Source: Pyrus communis
Lineage: Eukaryota > Streptophyta > Magnoliopsida > Rosales > Rosaceae
NCBI RefSeq assembly: GCF_963583255.1
Contig: NC_084806.1
Location: 13,046,817 to 13,110,816 of the forward strand
Direction: 5' to 3'
DNA: 64,000 bases
The notes under the pieces were generated by a model. It was not told where the DNA came from and did not search any database. It saw nothing but the letters and a program-made list of their open reading frames with translations. Shown in pieces: positions 20,886 to 33,651 of the stretch. The position numbers were made by a program, and so were the translations under genes. The stretch's first letter is position 1. Every line of letters starts with the position of its first letter.

Positions 20886-22919
20886 GCTGCTTGGGTCGTG
20901 TTATTGTCTATTTTAACAACAGGATGAGCCTTGTAGATTATTTCAGATACGTCTTTTGTGTAACAAGTTATGAAAAGTTAATACTATTTTGGTTGACTGG
21001 CACTTTGAAATGTCATGGAGCTTCTTATTATTTTGCCATAAAAAAGGGAAATGAGCTTCTTAATGCATGCAACAGAATTTCCCAGAATAACACTTGCGCA
21101 AATGTTCCAAAAATAAATAAAAAAATTGTTATTAGCACTCTAAAAATCTCATTATGTAATTCAAATTTTTTATAATTAGAAAGAAAAATACACTTGTAAT
21201 GAGTGCAGAATGAAATTTTTGAAGTACTAGTGACAGTTTCCAAAAAAATTAGATCTAAAATCAATACCAAACATACCCTATCTAAAATCAATACCAAACA
21301 TACCCTAAGCTATCACTGCATGTGGTTAGTCTTAACTAGATATTGAACTTATTACAAATACGACATAGTTAGTTTTAACTAGATATTGGACTTATTACAA
21401 ATACGACATAACTAGTTCTAACTAGTTTTGTTTTTTTGAACAAGTAATATTATTTATACTAAGGGGTGGGAGAGTGAGCTAAGTTTCACAATGAGTTAGT
21501 AATAATGTAATTCAAATTCATTTTTGAGGAGAATCGAACCTAAAATCTCTTATTTACAAGCAAAATCTAAATTTCTTTTCCTTTCCTCACAAGCAAAATC
21601 TAAATTCAAAAAAGGGTTATGAATCTCATTCCTCTTTTTTTTTTCTTTTTCTTTTTCTTTTTTTTTTTTTTCTTTTTCTTTTTTTGTGACTCTAATTATT
21701 GGAAAAAAAAAATCCACCCCTAATACATTCTTTTTTTTTTTTTGAAAAAGATACTGTAGCAATTTTATTCATAGATCAGGGAAGCATGCAATAAAAAAAA
21801 GAGGGTGTCCCGAATTGAATCTTGAGGCTCCATCGAAACCAGTTCGAACATTTTAATGTTTGTGCTACGCATAACTATGCCAAATAAAATTTATCTTTAA
21901 AATTAAAGTAGTGCTCGAAAGGTTATATTTGTATATTGATTGATATCACGAATAATACATACATGCATACTATTGAAATAAATGAAATAATAATATAGTT
22001 TGTGTTGTAAAATTAATTTTGAGAGTAGGTGATACTTGATACAGAGAGGAACAACATACAGAGAAAGAATTATTCAGGTGTACGAGGATTGTATGTTAAC
22101 TCTTTAATTTTATATTTTTATTTTATATTTTTATTTATACTAATTATGATCGGCCTTTTTACCTTATAAGTAACCAAATCTATGAGAATTTGATCTCCAA
22201 ATTCTATTGACATTCTACTTTAAATTCACACAATTATATTTTTAATAAACACACTAATTGCACTGGTATTACAAATTATAGCTTAATACAAGTAATTATT
22301 TGATATGACAAGTAATACTCCGCAAGATCTTTCCTTTTTAGTGAAACATTGTCAACTCAACTTAAATGCATTTAACCCAAATTACAAGGTGTTGAGTTTG
22401 CTTGTCGCGATAAATAAGGTGAAATTTTTCTTAGTCTTTCTGAATTTTAAAGAGACGAATAATCGTTGCTTGTCAACAGTCGTCCTCTTTAAAAGAAAAT
22501 TACAAATTAGTGTTCATGAACATTGATATGTGGCAACTAAAATATTACAACTTAAAAGAACAAAGAAAGAATATTATTGTTACAAAACCTGTGTGACACT
22601 AATTATTGCAGAAATTTACTCGTAAATGTAATTGTAACCAATTTTTCCCCGTTTTGGCAAAACCAATTACAGTCAATAGCAAAGATTTTACTGGCAAGAT
22701 AGGAACAAATAGTTGTAATTTGTGCAAAGTAGTAAAGGCAATATTGGAACACCAAATGTCCTTTCTAAAGCTTATAATATTAATCCGTGATTACCCATGG
22801 AAGACAAATTTTAGATCATACATCCAACTCTCTCTCTCTCTCTCTCTCTCTCTGCTTTTATCCGCCAATTCTTTGTGTGTGTTTGACTTGACTCATCGAT
22901 AAACCAAGCGATCCAGAAA
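20886..22919. other. Intergenic with short repeats
   Basis: No gene seen. A 29-bp duplication (atctaaaatcaataccaaac unit) lies at about 21250-21306 and a 43-bp duplication (taactagatattg unit) at 21333-21418. T-rich tracts are at 21630-21740. The stretch at 21430-21550 resembles a decayed transposon by its shared style with other repeats, but no ends were found. Confidence 0.5.
22829..22853. repeat. (CT)n microsatellite in the 5' leader of the DUF3700 gene
   Basis: About 12 CT repeats 66 bp before the ATG of the next gene. Pyrimidine-rich leaders are common in plant genes. Confidence 0.9.
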
Positions 22920-23540
22920 ATGTTGGCTGTGTTCGACAAGTCGGTCGCCAAATGCCCGGAGGCGCTGCAGAGCCCTCGGTCCGGATCAGCCTCCGCCCTG
23001 AAAGATGGGTTTCTGGCGCAGCAGTTTGCTTCTGTGCATCCTTCCTCCGTCACTGTCAATCTTGGCGCTTCTGGTCTAATCGCCTACTCTCTCGACAGAC
23101 AGAACCCTCTTCTTCCAAGGTACAACATCATTGAAAGATCATCTCTCTTTTTGGGAAAATCAGTGAAATGGATAATACCCTTTAAAGAAAACAACAAATT
23201 AAGACTGCCCATTTCTTTGTTTTTGTAGTTTTTGGTTGATCCGAACTCGATGATTCCTGGGTCCTTTTTTTTATTTTTTTATTTTTTTGTTAAAATAAAC
23301 AAAATGGAAGATACCCTTTAAAGAAAACAAGAAATTATGATTGCCCATTTCTTTGTTTTCTGTCGTTTTTGTAGTTTTTGGTCGATCTGAGCTTTTGGAT
23401 TCGTGGGTCGTTGGCTTTTTCTGTGTTTGTGTTTGTGTTTGTTGATCTTAGTTTTGGTACAGATTGATCTCAGTTTTTTGACGATCGGAGAGCGTTGGAT
23501 TGGATTAAATCTGTTCCAGAGTGTTTTCATGGAGTTTGAC

Positions 23541-23572
<32 letters not shown>

Positions 23573-25125
23573 TTTGATCATATGTATTTAGGCCTTATTT
23601 GTAAGAAATCGTGAGTTTGGCCATTCAATTTAATTTGTTTATCTGCTTTTATTATTTTTTGAATCTTGTAAAGGGCTTATAAAGCATGATCTGCATAAAT
23701 TTGGTGATGTAGTTTTACCTCCTGTAATTTCATTGTTTTTCTTGATAAGGACAAAGAACATATGGTGTGTTTGGTGGAGATTTGGAACAAAAAACAGTTT
23801 AACTCTTTGGCAATATCCTCCTACTAATTTAAGTATAATTTCATACATTAATTGGACTGAGATCATAGCTTTATTGCTTTTCATTCATTTGAATGCCATT
23901 TTTTTTATTTGTTTTGTAGTGCAGAAGATTGATTCTTGTGATTTTGTTGTGGTTAATGATCAGTAGCTTTGGAATTGCATTGAGAAATTAACTCCGACTT
24001 TGTTCTCGTATCAATTTTCTCTCCAAAAAATAAACAACAACAGAAGGAACCAAATTTTCTGTTGCATTTAATGTTAGACATATTCATTCATTGTATGTTG
24101 GTTAGGTTGTTTGCAGTTGTGGACGACATTTTCTGCCTGTTCCAAGGCCACATCGAGAATGTTGCTCTTCTTAAGCAACAATATGGATTGAACAAGACAG
24201 CCAATGAGGTGATCATTGTTATTGAAGCTTTCAGGACCCTGAGAGACCGAGGTCCTTATCCTGCCGACCAGGTTGTGAGAGATATCCAAGGGAAGTTTGC
24301 ATTTGTTCTCTTTGACAGTGCTTCCAAAGCCACTTTTATAGCTACTGTAAGTAAACCTCCTTCCGTAGAATGTGTCCTCAATCGTCACTTGCCCTTCCTT
24401 TTTTACTGTCAAGTTCTTGTGATCTCTTTCTTTCCACTGGTCATTTGGTTTTGTAGTTGAGCTGACCCCTTTTCTTGTGCAGGATCCTGATGGGAATGTT
24501 CCGTTCTTCTGGGGAACTGATTCTGAAGGCCATCTTGTTCTTTCAGATGATTCAGAAGTTGTGAAGAAGGGCTGCGGGAATTCTTTTGCACCATTTCCTA
24601 AAGGTATATATAACTATAACCAAATGTATTAGGCCTGATAGAACAAAATGTGTAGCATTTTCATTGAGTCCTTTCCGCGTTGTATAATGTATCAACTATA
24701 TCTCAATCGTGGAAGAATATGATGCCACAAACGTAGTATGGAATCCATAGTTTTGTGCATCGGAATTTGGAATTGATTCACATGTAAACATGTAACGGAT
24801 CTCTCATCTTGCTCATTGGGGTAATCTAGGTCTTTTGTCTGCTTACCTTTCTTGTTTCACATGGCATTGCTTTCCTTTGAATCCTCGGTATGAGTGGTAG
24901 ATTGCTAATAACTATGTGGGTACTGTTCTCTCAGGTTGTTTTTTCACTTCCTCTGGAGGCTTGAGGAGTTATGAGCATCCCCACAATGAGTTGAAGGCGG
25001 TGCCACGTGTGGATAGCTCGGGTGAAATGTGCGGTGCAAATTTCAAGGTCGATGCTGATACTAAGAAGGAATCGAGTGGCATCCCAAGAGTCGGGAGTGC
25101 TGCCAACTGGTCGTCAAATTACTAA
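22920..25125 (+). CDS. TSJT1-like DUF3700 protein (YGL/LRDR motifs)
   Basis: Four exons: 22920-23119, 24106-24346, 24483-24603 and 24935-25125. Introns are GT-AG; the CDS is 753 nt, 250 aa, the usual family length. The YGL motif is at aa 93-95 and LRDR at aa 112-115, both hallmarks of the aluminium-induced / stem-specific TSJT1 group. The DUF3700 domain resembles class II glutamine amidotransferases (Ntn fold), but the catalytic reaction in plants is not established. Expression of relatives rises in dark, sugar starvation, auxin loss and aluminium stress (family knowledge). Intron 1 contains a 29-base A run (about 23540-23568). It ends 535 bp from the convergent DMC1 stop. Confidence 0.93.
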
Positions 25126-25659
25126 GTTCGTAACTATTTTCACTGAGAAGGCTATTAAGTAGGCCTCGAATTAGTTCTGAACCGACTTTTCTCCATCCTT
25201 TTTCCGTATTGATGACTCCGTTTGCCTTAATATGGCTACCAAAGTTTATATGGTTATTGAAAATTTGAAAGACACGATTATGTAATTGCTCACTATCAAA
25301 ACTATAAGCTGTAACGGCCCTCAGAACCTTCTGGCATAGAACATCAAATAATACTGCGCCCTTGGGGGTTGATCTTTTCCCCGAAGATGCATTCAAGAAC
25401 CGTGTAATGGAAGCATGTTAAAGTGAAGTAGATGTTATGATATTCGACTAGTAATGTCTAACATATGTTGTTGCTACAGCACTATGTTTATGCTCAACAG
25501 AATTAAGCTATACCTCGGAGCACAGGCAAGAGTGAACATGCTCTCGTGCTCTGACGACTCTTAAGAAAGTTACTTTGCGTATCACTAAAGTTTTGAACCA
25601 AATTACGATTATATAGATAGCATCTCCATTGCCTCTTGGGTCAACGAAGGCCGTCAACT
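25126..25659. other. 3' regions between convergent genes
   Basis: Shared 3' flanking DNA of the TSJT1-like gene and DMC1. No extra exon or RNA gene seen. Confidence 0.6.
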
Positions 25660-28600
25660 TCAGTCCTTTGCATCGGCAATGCCTCCTGCAGTTATCTGAA
25701 AAACGTGCATTTCTGTCAAGAATAACAACGAATGAATATAGGCAGTTCCTGCAATTTTTCGTCATCTTGGATTTACGATCATATTCTTGCTATAGATGAT
25801 GAGGACAATCAGAAAATTCAAAATGTAGACTCTGAAGGATATTGCTTCAGCCTCGGGCAGGTTTGGGGCATCGAACACCTTGCAGACACGCTGTTCACCT
25901 TTGCCTTTCCTGAACATCAGCCTGATTGTTGCAGCATGGGCAAGCACATGTCCTCCTGCTGGTTTCTTTGGGTCTGATATGAACACTCCGCCACCGGGGT
26001 CGGCTATCACTGCACAATTATACGATTCGCCAGTAAGCCCTGAGCTTTTAATTGATTTCAAAATGATTTGAGCACAGAAAAATCTTCAAAAGTCGGGCGT
26101 TACCTTGGTTGGTCATGTAGACAGCAACGTTGAACTCCTCAGCTATCTTCGTTAGTCGGGAAAGCATCTGAGCTAGTTTTTGCTGCATATAAAAGTTTTC
26201 TCATGTCAGAACAACACCAAATCTAAATCTAAGACATTGCGGGAGTCTTTGGAGCAGACCTGGCGGTCTGCAAGCTCTCCTCGTCCTGTAAAGTCAACTC
26301 GAAAGAGGGCAATCACCGAATCCACAATCTGAAAAAACATGACGATATGAATCAATATTCCTGGACTGTTGATATTTGTCCATAAAGAGTTTCGGTTAGT
26401 GAAGTCTTACCAGAAGTCTGAATGGCTCTTCAGACATTTTTGCAGCCAGACCAAGAAGCAGGTTATACTGATGCTCATATGTATATGCACGAGCATAAAT
26501 GATCTTTGCAGCAGAAGAAGAAAATGACACGGTTAGTTCCGAAATATAATCGCTCGCAGCTTTAACTGCTGTATATGGAGAAAATGAAAGCTTACATTGT
26601 CCAGGACAGCTCCTGGATCCAAGCCAAATCTTTCAGCTATTGGCACAATTCGATCAGGTCGGCTGCAGGTGCATATAGTTAAGAAGACAACAAACTTGAA
26701 TTGAACTAAAGTGGATTTGTTTAAGCTAATTTTAATTTTGTTCATTTTTTCATCGAAACACGCTGTACGAAATATTACAAGAGATGGACAAACAGAAAGG
26801 ATACAAGGTTCCTTCAGTATCAATGTAAGCAACTTTTCCATTCCCTCCCTTCATGTTGGTGGGAAGCTGCAAAGTAATAGACAATCTCAGTCAGCAAGGC
26901 TTGATGCGTATCTTCTGATATTCGAGTTAAAATTCATATTCCAATACATGAAATCCTGGCATTACGCTTTAGAAAGTTTTGCATGCAGCAGTTCGAAAAC
27001 CACAATTATCACTAAACTACACAGCACAGCACGATTATAAACGGATCATATATAATCCCTTATAGCAAATCTGTGAATTGCAGTCGATAGACGCTGACAT
27101 TTCAAAACTCTACTCAAATCCCAGACTTATTTTCGAGTTCGTAAAAGAACCCGACAGAGTTCTACACAATGGCTAAATGATTTCCCTGTACGATAGGAAA
27201 TAACTCGGGAGAGAGAGGAACCTGTGTAGAAACGCAGAGAGTATGAGCAAGCTGTGTTTTCCCACACCTGATATCAACATTTTATATGGCAGTAAAGAAG
27301 TTCGTGTCAAAATATTAGAATTGCAATTGCAAATGAAAGCTTCCTAGTTTCGATACAAGCAATGGACGGCAATAATGCATCAAAGAAACAGTGCTATATA
27401 TGACTAATGTCCTCACCGGAATTCTCCAAACGCTTCCGTGATTGACATAGTTTCAACTCCACCTTCATTTTATTTTCACACAAATTACCTCAAACAAACA
27501 AGTAATCACAATAAACCATACCAGATTGAATAACTAACAGCGCAAAATTACCGCCTAGGAGTTCATCAAGGGCATGGCTTCCGGTTGTAATCTTAATCAC
27601 CGACTTTCTCTGTACACAAAAACAAAATTCAACTTCTCAATTTTACATTAGAGCATGACCTCTGCTCTTGATAAATCTGTGCGAGAGAAAAAGGAATTAA
27701 TCTGACGGCTCAGATCTACTGGATTTGCATAGAGCCAAATCACAACTATAGCAACTGTGAACTTACTTTGATCAGAGCGTCACTTCCAGTAATATATCCA
27801 AAGTTCTGTAAAGCAAAAACATAAACGAAAAAAGTACATTACGAAAAACGAAACTAAGGCTAGCAATCGCAGAAATTCAAAGAGAATCACACATGAATGT
27901 TTCAAAATATGGAAAATCTTTAGTGCTAAGTGCTAACCACTATCTTTTCAGCGGCTTCGCATATCTTATCAACTTTTGCCTCTGATAATCCTTTGATTCC
28001 AGTCAAGTTCTGCCAAACAGAAATCGGAGTAAGGAAAAGGAACTTTAACACGCACAGATTAAGAAATCGGAACTGAAATTCGTTTGTACCTTCTTCGTAT
28101 GCATCATCAAGCCATTGCATGTGTAGATCCCTGCATCCTGAAGCTTCTTAATATCTCCGGCATTGATTCCCTGAGCAATCACTGCACAAAACTCGCTTTT
28201 GAGGCAAAAATGGGTCCAAATTTATGTCTACTGTGAGAATCGTATGAAACTAATTCTATTTCACCAAGAAATTAAACTTAATTACTTAAAAGAAGTGATG
28301 CTCCTAGGATTTGAGGAGTTTTTGAGAGAAATAAAGCAAATCCAACAGAAATTAACAAATGAGAGGCAAAAAGGTGAAATGGAATTCGATAACAGAAACT
28401 GATCGAGCTAGAAACAATAAATATTCAAATAAATCGAGAAAATTAGTTTACGATTTCGATTTTCCTAAAATTAAACGAGAACACTGTTGAAACGGTAGAA
28501 ATCGAGAATTGAAGTACGTAATCGGAAAGTGAACGGAAGATAAGGTTAGTGAGGAAGCTTACACTTGTCGATCGCTTCGAACAGGTCCTCTTCATCCTCA

Positions 28601-28767
28601 ATGTCTTCGCGCTCGACGAGCTGCAGCTGCTGGCTCTGCTCTTCGGCCCTGAGCATCATCGCAGATAAAGTTAGGCTTCAATTTCAGAGAAGAACACTCG
28701 GTGACTCGAGCTGAAAGGAAGAATATGGAGCTTTCAAATCTGCGATTTACTTGAGAGTAGCGAGCAT
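25660..28767 (-). CDS. DMC1: Meiotic recombinase DMC1 (RecA/RAD51 family)
   Basis: 15 exons from ATG at 28767 (on + coordinates): 28751-28767, 28563-28648, 28090-28181, 27938-28009, 27767-27805, 27552-27609, 27417-27462, 27222-27267, 26805-26866, 26596-26662, 26411-26503, 26260-26328, 26104-26182, 25843-26009 and 25660-25704. The CDS is 1038 nt, 345 aa, against about 344 in other plants. An N-terminal helix-hairpin-helix region ([10 protein letters not shown]) is followed by Walker A GEFRCGKT (aa 134-141), Walker [12 protein letters not shown], loop L2 region VIADPGGG, and the C-terminus [11 protein letters not shown]1 forms filaments on resected DNA for interhomolog strand exchange in meiosis. 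The first exon codes for only five and two-thirds codons. Fourteen introns are assigned; the last does not fit GT-AG well (see its entry). Overall strongly conserved and apparently functional. Confidence 0.97.
25705..25842 (-). other. Probable U12-type AT-AC intron (DMC1 intron 14)
   Basis: On the minus strand the intron starts ATATCCTTC (consensus RTATCCTTT, 8 of 9). It ends AC, with TTCTTGAC, close to the U12 branch site, placed about 11 nt before the end. Splicing there yields [12 protein letters not shown], which matches the DMC1 family length exactly. The GT-AG alternative (donor AGA/GTCTAC, acceptor cag/ATAACT) keeps frame but adds one residue and loses the FQ motif. Confidence 0.8.
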
Positions 28768-31700
28768 CTTTGTTGTGGTTGAACGTTTGAGTGAGTGTTT
28801 GGCTTCTGGGAAACGAGAGAGAGGTTTGGATTTTTGAAATGTGGAGGGATGTGAGGGAGGGGCTCTATTTAAAGGGCGGGAAGAAGGGAAGCGAAGAGGC
28901 GTCGGTATTTTTATTTTTAATTTTGGTCTTTATGTTTTGATAACTCATCAATTTAGTCCTTTAGACATTTTTTAAACATAAAATTTGAATTTGAAGGCTT
29001 ATGTAGCACTTTGACATTTTTTTAGAATTTTTTTCTCTACCCGATATGTTAAATTAAACTATTATTTTATTTTAATAATTATATTATACATTTTAATTTT
29101 ACATATATAAATAATTGATAATAAAAATTATTCGAATTAGACTGCAAATATTCTAAAAGTGAAATCAAAACCCCAAATCTCAAGTCTTTGATTGTTTAAT
29201 TCACGGGAGGAGAGAAGGAGGGAGAGAGAGCGTGACGTGATGAAGAAGGGAGCACAGAGACCAACTGATTCCACAACAATCTCCGGAGTTTTAGGCCTTT
29301 GCGGCATCACATTGTTTGAAACCAAAGGAAAGCAGTCAGAGTATGAGAGGTGGGTGGAAATTCTAGGCTTCTAGGAAGAAGACGTTCTAGAAATTGGGCA
29401 AGATTTAATTTTGAAATTGGATTTGGGTCATTAGGGTTTCTTGATTTTTTTGCACAAGATTAATTTTGACTGCGATTTGTGTTTTAGAATGCGCAGAACA
29501 CAGAGAAGGACCCCAATCTCAATCCCTATAGCTATTCTTGATCTTGAGGATGCGAATCGATAAAAAGAAATTCATATTAACCCAGCCACTTTCCTCACCA
29601 TGTTTTAGATTGAGATCGTGAGGTTGATTTCTGGGTTTGGTTCTGAGAAAAGGGAAGAAGAAGGCAAGGAGAATCAAGTAAGAGAGGACATAAAAATAAT
29701 AATAAAATATTTGAAACTGCTGGCAAATGTGACAGCACGCCCTTGCTGCCAATCCTTGTCATCACCACATAGGAATTGGCATTTTAGTTGGAAAATATTA
29801 TTGTGGTTTTTTTTTTTTACTTTTATAGCCTATGTGGACATTTTGACATCTCCTTTGAAGATGCTCTTATAATTCAAACTCGTACTTTTGCCACATCATC
29901 ATAAGTGGCCCATAATTATGCCACATAAGTAAACTTAACGGTTAACTACAGAATACATAAAAACAAGAGAAGGTGGAGTAAATAGTGAGTTTCCGGGAAT
30001 AAGGTGGTGACTTTTAAGTTTCAGAGGCATTGAGAGCAAAATCAAGTTTAAGGGAGTAAAGTAGTTGTTTTTGAGTTTCAAAGGGCAAAGTGGGATCAAA
30101 ATCGAATGTCAAGGAGCAAAGTGGCAACTTTTCAATTTTAGATGGCAAAATGAGATCGAAATTAAGTTCTGGAGAGTGTAGCTGAAAATAAGTAAAAAAA
30201 AATCTAGTTTTGATTGAAGTTTTGTAAAAATATTATGTGTATTTCTTTAGTTCATTTTTCTACCTTCAACACTTGGAATATAACTGCTCAAGTGAAGTTC
30301 GACCCGAAAGGTATGATAGGGCGCTCAAGGGGGCTTCCTCTAGCTAAAACAAATTACAAGTTACAATTTTTTTAAAAACAAAAGTTTGTTTCCTAAGTAG
30401 TCGTTTGATAATTATTTCATTTTTTGTTGAGACCCTTTTTTGTTGTTATTTTTTCTAAAACTAAAATTTTGTTTGGTAACTATTTCAGTTTTCAATATTC
30501 AGATAATGAGATTGAAACTAATTTCTTGATTTTTTTAAAATTTGACTTTGAGTTTTCACTATTTTTTTTTTTTTCATTTTTTTGAAAATTGAAGGTAGTT
30601 ATAATTTTTTGTTTCTTCAGTTTCCAAAAAAGTTAATACTGGAAAAATGAAATGATTATCAAACGGCTAAATCAAATGACAAAAAGTTTTAATTTGTTTA
30701 AACAGTTTCCTCCTTGCTCATGGTAATTCTACCACTCATTTGAATTGTTTCATTTTGGCATTCCATAGTAGTTCAATTGCATTTGATTTTTATATATAGA
30801 AATTAGACAATCTAAGTTTGATTTCTATAGTACAAATTGATACATTGATGTGAGTTTGATAGATATTTCTCAAAAAGTGAGTGAATAATTGGAGTCACCC
30901 TCATAAACTCAAATTTTCTAGTTTATTATAGGAGTTTGATTCATATTGCTGTGGAAGTTATTCTCCTAATAAGTGTTTTTGTTAAAATTTCTTTCACTAT
31001 AAACACGTTGAAATTTTTACTAAATCCAAGTGATTTATAAAAAAAATACTTATAACTACTTCTTAAAAGATAACTAAAAAGTGCTTACATGGAAAGTTTG
31101 CTATGACCCATAAAAACTTCTACATTTTTTTGCAAAACTCAGTTAGAAGCGCAAGCACTTTTGGTTGTCAGAATCACTCATTCAAAACAATCTCAAGCAT
31201 ACCCCTTTTTGGTGTACATGTCACATGCTCCTAGACTACTTTAACCATATTTGTAAAAATATAGATTCTCCAAACTGGTATCAAACTGTATGGGCAAAGA
31301 TACTCAAGGAAAATGTCTTAACCATGAATGTAGTTTAGTCGTCTGCATGTCACATAAATATTCAAGCATAGAGTGCCTCACTCATCAAGAAGACTACTGA
31401 AGCGACCTATTTCAACAAAAATATCAAAGATACTTTGTTGTTCGAGAATGAGGTTAAATAGTCAGCCACAAACTTAGAGAGAATCCCTATCTATCTAGTC
31501 GGTTGAAATTCCTAACGCAATCTGATAGCTCCAGCCCAGTCTATCTAGCTAGTCACCCTCACTGGTTACTTTTGGAAAATTATAAATATAGTAATTTATA
31601 ATTAAATAATATTATTAAATATACAATTCTAATTATTATAGTCATTGGATTTGGTTGAGATTTAATCTCAACCGTTCATTCATAAATAAAACTCTCTTCA

Positions 31701-32138
31701 GTCACTCTCAAGTCTCAACCTCCCTTCTTGCTCTATCTCTCTTTTTACTAGTCTTCACTCTTCTCCGACCAAACACAATGCTCTCTCTCAACTCATCTCC
31801 GTCTCAGTCATCCCACACCACCCAAATCCATGCCTAAATTGCGACTCCACCACCCATACCAGTCACACACTCTAATTCTCTCTCTCGAAAGTCCAAAATG
31901 AACTCAGTCTCTCAGTCTCGGTCTGAGTCTAGACGTCATGTTCATGGAGAGGCATCATTTTGCGTCGCATCATAAATGATTTCTGGGGTTTGATTTCTAT
32001 GATACAAATTATTTTTATGTGGTTGATTTCTAGGGTTTGTGAAAATTGGGGTTTCTGCAATTTTTTTGTTTCTGGAATTGGATTTATGCAATTGGATTTG
32101 AATTTGGATTGTCAATTTGAATAACTTGAATTTCTAAG
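28768..32138. other. Intergenic, DMC1 promoter side
   Basis: No gene recognised. The DMC1 5' flank (28768-28910) is purine/pyrimidine mixed and moderately GC. A degenerate tandem repeat of about 62 bp (ggcaaagtgggatcaaaat-like units) spans about 29998-30180. The rest is AT-rich. The short frame at 31655-31837 is low-complexity Ser/Leu and not supported as a gene. Confidence 0.5.
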
Positions 32139-32146
32139 CATGCATG

Positions 32147-33104
32147 TAAGGGTGGGCAAGGTCTAGTTTGTCTTGGTTGAACCCTTACATTGAAACCAGA
32201 ATAAAAAAAGTATCAACGGTTCGGTTCGGTGCGGTTCCATTTAAATTTATTAGTAAGACCGTACCGTTATGTTCAAGGCGGTTTCAATTGGGTTCTTACC
32301 AGTTTATAGTTTTAATCAAAATTATATGTATATATTTTCAAATCTTCTACTTCCTTGATTTTTGTGCCCCTAGCTAGTTTTACTCCACCTAGGGATGGGC
32401 AAAATACCCATGGATAAATGGGTAAACGGTTATGCGGGTATGAACATAAATGGTTATAAGTAAATAATCGCAGTTATCCGTCCGTCGTAACCGTTGCCCA
32501 TCCCTAACTCCACCCTTGTACCCAGCTAGACCATGCTATACATACACAAATCTGTGCCAGCAAGACACATAAATCCAAATAATGACTAACAATACTACTT
32601 CCTGCAACACTCTTAAATAAAATAAATTCTAATATTGTTAAACCATAACATCAAGCAAATGTTTGGGGTATTATGAGATGGAGGTTGCGTGTTGGGATAA
32701 TGGATGAGGAGAAGAACTGAAGAAAAAAAATGAAAAGAGAAGAACTGAAGAAAAATGGGGAAGTGGTGTTGCGCAAAAGAAGAAGAGAGTTTTGCAAATT
32801 TCATATGTCAGCTTTAAACATTATGGGTCTAGGCTTTTAGGCTTCGAATTAATTAAATTTCATATGGGCCTAAATATAAAACGGGCTAAGGTGAGTTTGA
32901 TATTAAAAAAAAAAAAAAAAAAGCTAGGTCCGGTTTTGACGGTTTTGTAAAAATAAAAATAGGAACTGAAATGGGTTAGAACGGTTTGATTCAGTTCTTG
33001 AACTTATGTTGACATTTATTTTTTTTTGTTAACAATGTTGTCACGGTTTATTTTGTTGCAATTCGATTCGGTTTCGTAGTTTCACAATTTTTATGTCACC
33101 CATA
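32147..33104. mobile_element. hAT-like non-autonomous element with 8-bp target duplication
   Basis: 958 bp with an 8-bp duplication CATGCATG at 32139-32146 and 33105-33112. Ends are TAAGGGTGGGC on the left and, reverse-complemented, TATGGGTGACA on the right. Internal DNA carries ggttcggttcggt-like stretches at both sides, and no transposase. It contains the 117-bp MITE at 32390. Confidence 0.75.
32390..32506. mobile_element. hAT MITE, 117 bp, nested in the larger hAT-like element
   Basis: Perfect ends TAGGGATGGGCAA and TTGCCCATCCCTA with an 8-bp duplication ACTCCACC at 32382-32389 and 32507-32514. Too short to encode anything; moved by a hAT transposase. Confidence 0.9.
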
Positions 33105-33112
33105 CATGCATG

Positions 33113-33651
33113 TCAATTAATTTTATCCGAAGAGGAAGGAAGCAACTTTATATGTATGAACCTCTCTTTGAAAGGAGGAGAACGCCCTTATTTCGTAGTT
33201 CATCTATTTTCTGAACAGTATTGAAGTACCGAAATTTTTTTGGAAATTCTAGAATTCAGAAATATCGAGGTTCGGTTTCACCTTTTGAATTCATGTCCCA
33301 AAAAGAATCGGTTCGAGATTCAATATAACGTTTTCAAATAGGTTCTCGCCCCGAAATACCCCTGGTTCAGAGAGGCAAACGGTTTTACTCCTAAAAACAA
33401 TATGTAAATGTCATTTCCTTTTGCCAAGTACTATTTAATGCACAATTTTTTTTTTCCCAAAAATTTCATTTATAAAAACACAATACGGTTGTCGTTTTAG
33501 GCACGTCCTCCAAACAAAGGTAACATATTTAATTCAGGATTCTGCACAACTTGTGAAAGAAAGTCGCGGTGCCGCCGCGGAGTGCTCTATTAAGGTATTT
33601 CATTTTAACTCAAATTGAATGACATAGTACGAATTTGTAGTATTTCTTTTT
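33113..33651. other. Intergenic, no feature seen
   Basis: AT-rich DNA between the hAT-like element and the foldback element. No gene or repeat recognised. Confidence 0.5.

Noticed and set aside
21550..21762. Lys/Glu-rich minus-strand frame
   Set aside because: Created by T-rich homopolymer tracts; low complexity only.
22811..23059. Minus-strand frame opposite exon 1 of the DUF3700 gene
   Set aside because: Antisense shadow of a well-supported exon plus a GA repeat.
25762..26061. DMC1 exon 14 read through into intron sequence
   Set aside because: Reading on past 25843 gives hydrophobic non-family residues; splicing to 25704 restores the known C-terminus.
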